Positions 59,122-64,000 of a stretch of 64,000 bases of DNA are shown one piece after another. Source of the DNA: Cohnella zeiphila (lineage in GTDB: Bacteria > Bacillota > Bacilli > Paenibacillales > Paenibacillaceae); the NCBI RefSeq assembly GCF_014212055.1, contig NZ_JACJVO010000031.1, forward strand, positions 1 through 64,000. Direction: 5' to 3'. The translations under genes and the position numbers were made by a program. The notes beneath the pieces are model-generated. The model saw only the letters and a list, made by a program, of their open reading frames with translations, had not been told where the DNA came from and made no database searches. Each line of letters opens with the position of its first letter. Position 1 is the stretch's first letter.

Positions 59122-60585
59122 CTAACGGTGCGATTCATGTTCTATAACGACAACAGGCATAAAGACGTCATCCAGACGGCGTGCAAAGACAAGAATCAGG
59201 TCTTCGCCATCGCGTTCTATGCTTATCGGGCTGCGATCGGGAAGCAGGCTGGCTCTGCCTTCCGCGAACAGTCCCTTGATTCTTATTGGCGATCCGTCCG
59301 GCTTTCCCGGAAGCATCAGGTACAGCTTGTCGCCCTTATGCGTAAACCGGACGGCTTCTCCCGTCTCCGTTACTGCTTCCGCCCGGGTCCACGGCCGTGT
59401 GCCGTAAACCGCCTCGCCATTCCGCTTCAGCCAATTCCCGAATTGCGACAATCGGCTCAGCTGTTCGTCCGGAATTTGCGCGTCTTCGCCGCGGGGGCCT
59501 ACGTTCAGCAGCAAATTGCCGTTTTTGGACACGGCATCCGCAAAATCCGAAAGCAAATCCTCAAAGGAAGCGTAGTCCGCCTCTCGCTCATTGCGGTTAT
59601 AGCCGAACGAATTTCCGATGCCGCGGGTCATCTCCCAGGAGTGGGCTTGAACCTCTCGGTATTGGGTATATTCCGGCGTGGCAAAATCGCGGTGGGGAAT
59701 AGAGGGCGGGGCCAGGGCGGAGTGGATATCGGGATTCTTCTTGATCATCCGCTTGACCATGGCGTCCATCATGGCTCGTACCGGCTTCAGGCCCATCAGC
59801 TTGCCGATCGAAGTCGAATGCTTCCAGCGGTCATTGACCGCTCCGTCCGGAACGACCTCATAATAGTAAGCGAACAATCGGAACAAGGCGTCCCGGCCGC
59901 CCGGCCAGCAGATATCGTTCCATAAGATATCCGGGCGGTACCGCTTGATCAGCTCGCGGACCTGGGCATCGGCATAGGCGGGATAATCGCCTCCGGGCGT
60001 GGAGAAGGAATAATCCATGAAAGTCCGGGACATTTTCCGGCGGAACGTCCAGTCGATGCCTCCCGAATAGTAAATGCCGAAGCGCAAGCCTTCTCTTCGG
60101 ACGGCTTCGGCCAACTCGCCGACGATGTCGCGTTCGCTGAACCAGTTCGGTTCGCGGGGATTCTTCACCTCCGTGGGCCATAGACAGAAGCCGTCATGAT
60201 GCTTGGAGACGATCACGACATATTGGGCGCCGGCTTCGCTGAATACTCTGGCCCATGCGGAAGGATCCCAATTCTTCAGTCCTTCCGTAAACATCCGTTT
60301 AAACCCCTGATAGGGCATATCGCCATACTTCGCCTTATGATATTGGGCGGTTGGAGTGGCCGGATCCTTCATCGCATTCCAATAGCCTTCGGCGTAGGGG
60401 TAAACCAACATAGCCCGGTCGTAATCGTTTTTCAATGTCTCCGCGAAATGGCCCAATGGCGCAAAGCCCGGGACGGAATAAGGTCCCCAGTGAATAAAAA
60501 TGCCAAACTTCGCATCTTGAAACCATTCCGGAACGGGATGAGCGTTTAGAGACTCTTGGGTGGGCTGATACGCCTTAGGTTCCAT
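59122..60585 (-). CDS. Alpha-L-fucosidase, GH29
   Basis: 487 residues, no signal peptide, so cytoplasmic. GH29 landmarks: WFQDAKFGIFIHWGPYSVP, GAQYVVIVSKHHDGFCLW, GIYYSGGIDWTF, and the nucleophile Asp in RPDILWNDICWP; C-terminal beta domain. Hydrolyses alpha-L-fucosides after uptake. ATG 60585 has GGAGGAG 9 bases upstream and overlaps the end of the MerR gene by 11 bases, so the two are translationally coupled. No fucose pathway genes adjacent. Confidence 0.92.
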   Translation of the reverse strand: MEPKAYQPTQESLNAHPVPEWFQDAKFGIFIHWGPYSVPGFAPLGHFAETLKNDYDRAMLVYPYAEGYWNAMKDPATPTAQYHKAKYGDMPYQGFKRMFTEGLKNWDPSAWARVFSEAGAQYVVIVSKHHDGFCLWPTEVKNPREPNWFSERDIVGELAEAVRREGLRFGIYYSGGIDWTFRRKMSRTFMDYSFSTPGGDYPAYADAQVRELIKRYRPDILWNDICWPGGRDALFRLFAYYYEVVPDGAVNDRWKHSTSIGKLMGLKPVRAMMDAMVKRMIKKNPDIHSALAPPSIPHRDFATPEYTQYREVQAHSWEMTRGIGNSFGYNRNEREADYASFEDLLSDFADAVSKNGNLLLNVGPRGEDAQIPDEQLSRLSQFGNWLKRNGEAVYGTRPWTRAEAVTETGEAVRFTHKGDKLYLMLPGKPDGSPIRIKGLFAEGRASLLPDRSPISIERDGEDLILVFARRLDDVFMPVVVIEHESHR

Positions 60586-61384
60586 GCTCCGAATCTCCTC
60601 CATTCTTGCGGGCATCCGAGGACGGGGACGACAAAAAGTGTTTCACCGCCCTGTCGATAAAGGCTTGGGAAGCTTCCATCAGATCGCGATCTCCTTCCGG
60701 CCACGAGGCCCGGTTTTCTTGAAGCTGCGCGAAGGCCTGAATTTGCCCGGCATCTCCTCCGGTCGCTTCCTGCACCATTCGCCGCCATGCCTCGGCCAGC
60801 TTCTGCGCGGCGGGTCCGTCCGCGGCCTCTCCTGAACGCGCAAGCGTCACGGCTTTCAAGGTCAGCGCTCTCCAGGTATGATACAGTTCGAAAGCGCCAT
60901 GCCCTTGCGCAAACCTTCTGCCGAGAACCTCTTTCTGAACGTCGCTAAAGGCATATTCCTTCCAATCCATCAAATTGCTGTTTCTCAGGATTCGGATAAA
61001 GGAGGTCAGCAGCTGCCACGACGGGTAGTTTCCGGCTGCGATCGCCGCCCGGTACGCTTCGATGGCGGCTAGGCTTACATGCGCGTCTTCTATTTTTTTG
61101 TAGAGAGCCATCTCCTGTTTTTGCAGGATGGATTCGATCTGAGACAACTCGGGACGGTTGACCACCTTGTCGCGAATTTCCGGCAAGGAAAGCCCTAACG
61201 TTCGATAGAAGATGATCTGCTCCAGCGTAAGGACGTCTTCCTCGGTATAAGATCTTCGCCCGCTTGCGGTACGTCCGGATGTCGGCAAAAGCCCGATGTG
61301 GTCATAATGCTGGAGCGTTCGTACGGTAACGCCGGTTGCCTCCGCCAGTTCGCCGATCAAATAAGTTTTGCCCGTTTCGCCCAT
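60575..61384 (-). CDS. MerR family regulator
   Basis: 269 residues. HTH YLIGELAEATGVTVRTLQHYDHIGLLPTSGRTASGRRSYTEEDV; long C-terminal helical effector domain including two Trp-rich stretches (WQLLTSFIRILRNSNLMDWKEYAF). ATG 61384, GGAGG 8 bases upstream. Its own promoter has a MerR-type 19-base spacer. Coupled to the fucosidase gene, an unusual partner for MerR. Confidence 0.9.
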   Translation of the reverse strand: MGETGKTYLIGELAEATGVTVRTLQHYDHIGLLPTSGRTASGRRSYTEEDVLTLEQIIFYRTLGLSLPEIRDKVVNRPELSQIESILQKQEMALYKKIEDAHVSLAAIEAYRAAIAAGNYPSWQLLTSFIRILRNSNLMDWKEYAFSDVQKEVLGRRFAQGHGAFELYHTWRALTLKAVTLARSGEAADGPAAQKLAEAWRRMVQEATGGDAGQIQAFAQLQENRASWPEGDRDLMEASQAFIDRAVKHFLSSPSSDARKNGGDSEHGT

Positions 61385-61403
61385 GCGCCGCACCTCCTTG
61401 ATC

Positions 61404-61434
61404 ATTACATCACATGACGCAACGTCACGCGCAA
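61404..61434 (-). promoter_or_regulatory. MerR-type autoregulated promoter
   Basis: Minus-strand TTGCGC, 19-base spacer, TGTAAT; the spacer holds the dyad TGACGTTGCGTCA, closely like the dyad of the other MerR promoter at 47821-47851. Confidence 0.78.
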
Positions 61435-61506
61435 CCCATTTTCCGTTTTCGACTCAAAAAAACTACGGAGGCATCATCGACTAACAAAATTTGTGGGACA
61501 TGCATG

Positions 61507-61622
61507 CCCATTCACAGGGCTTGCCAGCAAGCCAGTGCGCTATAACGATGCAAATCATCGCATCGTGAGCCCATTCGGCAGGCTTCGACGGCGAGCCGAT
61601 GCGCTTGCGGTACAATATCGCA
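61507..61622. repeat. Two-copy imperfect tandem repeat
   Basis: Units start CCCATTC at 61507 and 61570 (63 bases apart) and share GGCTT, GC(A/G)AGCC, (A/G)TGCGCT and ATCGCA blocks. No ORF; the gap 61435-61778 otherwise holds only the LacI terminator. Confidence 0.6.
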
Positions 61623-61683
61623 CCGTTTTCGGGGGTTGGTGAAGCGATGGGGCTGTAAATGGTTCGTTAATTATGCCGTCGTA

Positions 61684-61722
61684 GAAAAAAAACATCTCCG
61701 AAGATCAGTCGTCTCCGGAGAT
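61684..61722 (-). terminator. Terminator of the LacI gene
   Basis: Minus-strand arms ATCTCCG / CGGAGAT followed by GTTTTTTTT, 57 bases after the stop. Confidence 0.82.
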
Positions 61723-61778
61723 ACCGATGGAAAAGCGTTCGTCTCGATTCGGCGAGCGCGTGTGCGCCGCGTCTTTTG

Positions 61779-62804
61779 CTAGTGCGAATTGCGGGTGCTG
61801 TCCCGGACGACCAGGCGGGTATCCACCACTTCGCGGTAGCCTCCGCTTTTGCCGGCCTGGGACTCGTTGATCTTCTTGAGCAGAATATCGAGCGCGCGGC
61901 GCGACATCTTGCTCTTGGAATTGCTGATCGAGGTCAACGGCGAAGGAGAGAAGATACGGGCGTTGATGTTGTCGAAGCCGATAACCGAATAATCCTTGGG
62001 AACGCCGTAGCCCAACTTCTGAAGCATATAGATCGTCTCCCAGGCAATGACGTCGTTGAAGGCGAACACGCCCGTGAAGTCGACTCCTTCTTCGATCAAC
62101 GAGCGGATCAGATGCCGCGTCTCGCTCTGAATCAGGCCGGGCTCCCGGACCAGCTGCGGGTCCAGCGGGACGCCGTACTCTTGCAACGCCTTCTTGTACC
62201 CCTCGTACCGCTCTTCCGCGCTGGAGATGTGAAGAGGACCGTTCAGGAACAAAATCCGCTTGTGGCCGGTGTCCAGCAAATACTTGGTCGCCAGATAGCC
62301 GCCCTTCTCGTCGTCGCAGATGACGTAGTCGAATTCGGGGATGCTCTTGAAGCGTCTTCCGATCAGGACGAACGGAACGCCGGTGCGCTGAAGGAACCAG
62401 ATGTTGTCCTCGCTTCGCTGCGAAGGACAGATGATGATCCCGTCGACGTTCTTGCTAAGCGCCGTGCGGATGGCGCTCTCCTCCAGCTCCTCCCGATCCT
62501 CCGTATTGAGCACGATGATCGTGTAGCGGTGCTTGCGGGCCGCCTTCTCGATCTCTTTGACGATGATGCCGAAATGCGGGTTCGAGATGTCGCCGACGAT
62601 GACGGCGATCGTCTTGGAGTATCCGGAACGGAGCGAACCGGCGACGGAGTTCTCGATGTACCCCATTTCCTTCGCCAGCCGCTGAATTTTTTTGCGCGTC
62701 TCCAGGGCGATGTCTTCCTTATCCTTGAGCGCCCTGGAGACGGTGTTGATCGTATAGTTGGTTCGCTCGGCGATATCTTTGAGCGTGACCCGTTTGCCGG
62801 CCAT
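61779..62804 (-). CDS. LacI family transcriptional regulator
   Basis: 341 residues. LacI HTH and hinge (VTLKDIAERTNYTINTVSRALKDKEDIALETRKKIQRLAKEMGYIEN), periplasmic-binding-like sensor (TIAVIVGDISNPHFG, GVFAFNDVIAWETIYMLQKLGYGVPKDYSVIGFDN). A half-palindromic AACGTTAA element lies 25 bases upstream of the start, possibly its operator. Follows the Gfo/Idh gene, a likely target. Confidence 0.92.
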   Translation of the reverse strand: MAGKRVTLKDIAERTNYTINTVSRALKDKEDIALETRKKIQRLAKEMGYIENSVAGSLRSGYSKTIAVIVGDISNPHFGIIVKEIEKAARKHRYTIIVLNTEDREELEESAIRTALSKNVDGIIICPSQRSEDNIWFLQRTGVPFVLIGRRFKSIPEFDYVICDDEKGGYLATKYLLDTGHKRILFLNGPLHISSAEERYEGYKKALQEYGVPLDPQLVREPGLIQSETRHLIRSLIEEGVDFTGVFAFNDVIAWETIYMLQKLGYGVPKDYSVIGFDNINARIFSPSPLTSISNSKSKMSRRALDILLKKINESQAGKSGGYREVVDTRLVVRDSTRNSH

Positions 62805-62919
62805 AGCATTTCCCCTAATCTTTCTTGAACGTTAATGTTATGATCGTAGCACGATTTTCCGCGGAGCGTCAATTGGTGTCGATCGGACCCGATGGAGGGG
62901 ATAATGCTATGGCTTCTCC

Positions 62920-63954
62920 TTACTCGATGCGAATTCGGGTTCCGGTCTCGTAGGAGCGGATGGCCGCGTCGGCCAGCCGCAGCGCCCGATGTCCCGCACG
63001 CGCAGGGATGGGGGGCTCTTGGCCGGATCTCAAGGCGCCGAGCAGCGCATCCAGGTGCCGGTGGAACGTCCGGTGGAAGTCTCTCCCTTCGTCGTTGAAA
63101 TAGCCGGCCTCCCATACTTCGCCGATCTCGCTTCCCGAAGGATGGTAGGTATATCTCCTCACGGTATCGTGAATGACCGCCCGGCCTTTCGTACCGTCGA
63201 GCTCCACCCGGTGCGTATCCGGATAAGCGTAGGAGGAATCGTACGTCCCGATCAGGCTGCCGACCGCGCCGTTTGCGAATTTGAGCGCCAGGATCAGCGT
63301 TCGGTAGCCGCCGCCCGTTTTGTCCGTCATCTCGGCCATGACCGATTCGATGGGCCCGCACAGATGCTCGAGCATGTCGAAGCCGTGGCACTGCGTCTCG
63401 ATCAGGTTCGCATGCGGATGGCCTGGGCCTCCTTCCCCGCCGAACCGCCACGAAGCGAACGTCAGCTCGCCGATCTTCCCGCTCTCCATCGCGGCCTTGG
63501 CCAGCTCGACCGGCTTGGCGTAACGGTGATTGAAGTTGATCGCGAAAAAAAGGCCGCGCCTCTCCGCCTCCTCGAGGAGTTCGGCCGCTTCGCCCAGGTC
63601 AAAAACGAGCGGCTTCTCCACGAGCAGAGGGACCCCCGCCCGGATCACCTCCAGCGTCGCGGAGAAATGCTCCTGGTTGGGCAGGCACAGGCTGACCAGG
63701 TCCGGCTTCTCCTTCTCCAGCATTTCCTCTACGTCCACGTACGGCCGCACGCCGAACAGCTCGGCCTTGGCCTGCGTCTTGGCGGGATCCCGGCCTACGA
63801 TCGCGCAGAACTCGACGTCGGGCCGCGTCGCGAAGATGCGCGCATGCTGCCAGCCCCAACTGCCGGCGGAGTCGAACCCCGTCGACAACCCTTGAACCGG
63901 CATCGCTCCTCCGGCGCCGACGAGCGCGATTCTGACTTTGCCTCCGCCGCTCAT
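62920..63954 (-). CDS. Gfo/Idh/MocA family oxidoreductase
   Basis: 344 residues. N-terminal NAD site VRIALVGAGGAMPVQGLSTGF, EKPLVFDLGEAAELLEEA, and the C-terminal HGFDMLEHLCGP segment. The G-rich insertion after the first glycine motif is unusual. Substrate unknown, probably a sugar or polyol. ATG 63954 overlaps the previous gene's stop (ATGA), so it is inside an operon running off the window. Confidence 0.9.
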   Translation of the reverse strand: MSGGGKVRIALVGAGGAMPVQGLSTGFDSAGSWGWQHARIFATRPDVEFCAIVGRDPAKTQAKAELFGVRPYVDVEEMLEKEKPDLVSLCLPNQEHFSATLEVIRAGVPLLVEKPLVFDLGEAAELLEEAERRGLFFAINFNHRYAKPVELAKAAMESGKIGELTFASWRFGGEGGPGHPHANLIETQCHGFDMLEHLCGPIESVMAEMTDKTGGGYRTLILALKFANGAVGSLIGTYDSSYAYPDTHRVELDGTKGRAVIHDTVRRYTYHPSGSEIGEVWEAGYFNDEGRDFHRTFHRHLDALLGALRSGQEPPIPARAGHRALRLADAAIRSYETGTRIRIE

Positions 63955-64000
63955 TGTTCGATCAGCACCTTTCCCGTGTCTCCCTGGAAGAACAGCTCGT
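63951..64000 (-). CDS. C-terminal end of an upstream operon gene (partial)
   Basis: The last 15 codons, ELFFQGDTGKVLIEQ then TGA, overlap the start of the Gfo/Idh gene. GKVLIEQ endings are common in zinc-dependent alcohol or sorbitol dehydrogenases, but too little is visible to name it. Confidence 0.6.
   Translation of the reverse strand, partial: ELFFQGDTGKVLIEQ

Overview
The window looks like the chromosome of a GC-rich, endospore-forming member of the Bacillota, most likely Paenibacillaceae (Paenibacillus/Cohnella-like). Evidence seen here: Bacillus-type gene order (rho, murA, fba, spo0F, pyrG, rpoE; and ywhD, pbpG, speE, speB), a sporulation phosphorelay gene, a ger-type germinant receptor operon, a YheC/YheD spore-associated protein, T-box, ZTP and c-di-AMP riboswitches, strong AGGAGG ribosome binding sites and TTG/GTG starts. 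No rRNA, tRNA, CRISPR array, transposase, integrase or phage gene was recognised.

Layout. 1-7.2 kb: a minus-strand housekeeping block (rho with a long disordered tail, murA, fba, spo0F with a sigma-H-like promoter, pyrG with a GGG-start promoter and leader attenuator, rpoE). 7.5-13.6 kb: an S8 protease, two different arginyl-tRNA synthetase genes (one behind a T-box) and a Uma2 nuclease-like gene. 13.7-28.6 kb: a chemoreceptor, speE-speB, pbpG, a two-gene unit of a fused ECF sigma factor plus a leaderless solute-binding-like protein, ywhD, an M1 peptidase and a c-di-AMP-riboswitch-controlled NlpC/P60 hydrolase. 28.6-33 kb: a nonsense-broken lipoprotein gene, uxaC, an oxidoreductase and an AraC regulator. 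33.5-38.4 kb: a MoxR/DUF58/DUF4129 operon, then a Fur-controlled siderophore ATPase with only a remnant of a permease. 38.6-46.1 kb: a YheC/D gene, a KapD-like exonuclease, a YkuI-like EAL protein and a four-gene ger operon. 46.2-52 kb: exoA, a TipA-like MerR gene, a broken MEDS gene, an AT-richer tetR/hydrolase island bounded by copies of the folD 3' end, folD under a ZTP riboswitch, and a short SigA paralogue. 52-64 kb: a Fur-box siderophore-binding lipoprotein, small regulators, an aldo-keto reductase, a broken gene, DedA, a PadR unit, a MerR/alpha-L-fucosidase pair, a LacI regulator and a sugar-type dehydrogenase whose operon continues beyond the window.

How it fits together. Core metabolism genes carry RNA-level sensors (CTP for pyrG, uncharged tRNA-Arg for the second argS, ZTP for folD, c-di-AMP for the wall hydrolase). 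Iron genes are scattered and rely on two Fur-box promoters. The accessory part (from about 47 kb on, plus 28.6-29.1 and 37.0-37.3 kb) shows active turnover: five broken or remnant genes, a direct-repeat-bounded insertion, and three intergenic arrays of hairpin-forming repeats. The least familiar module is the ECF-sigma/solute-binding-protein pair at 21.2-24.1 kb.
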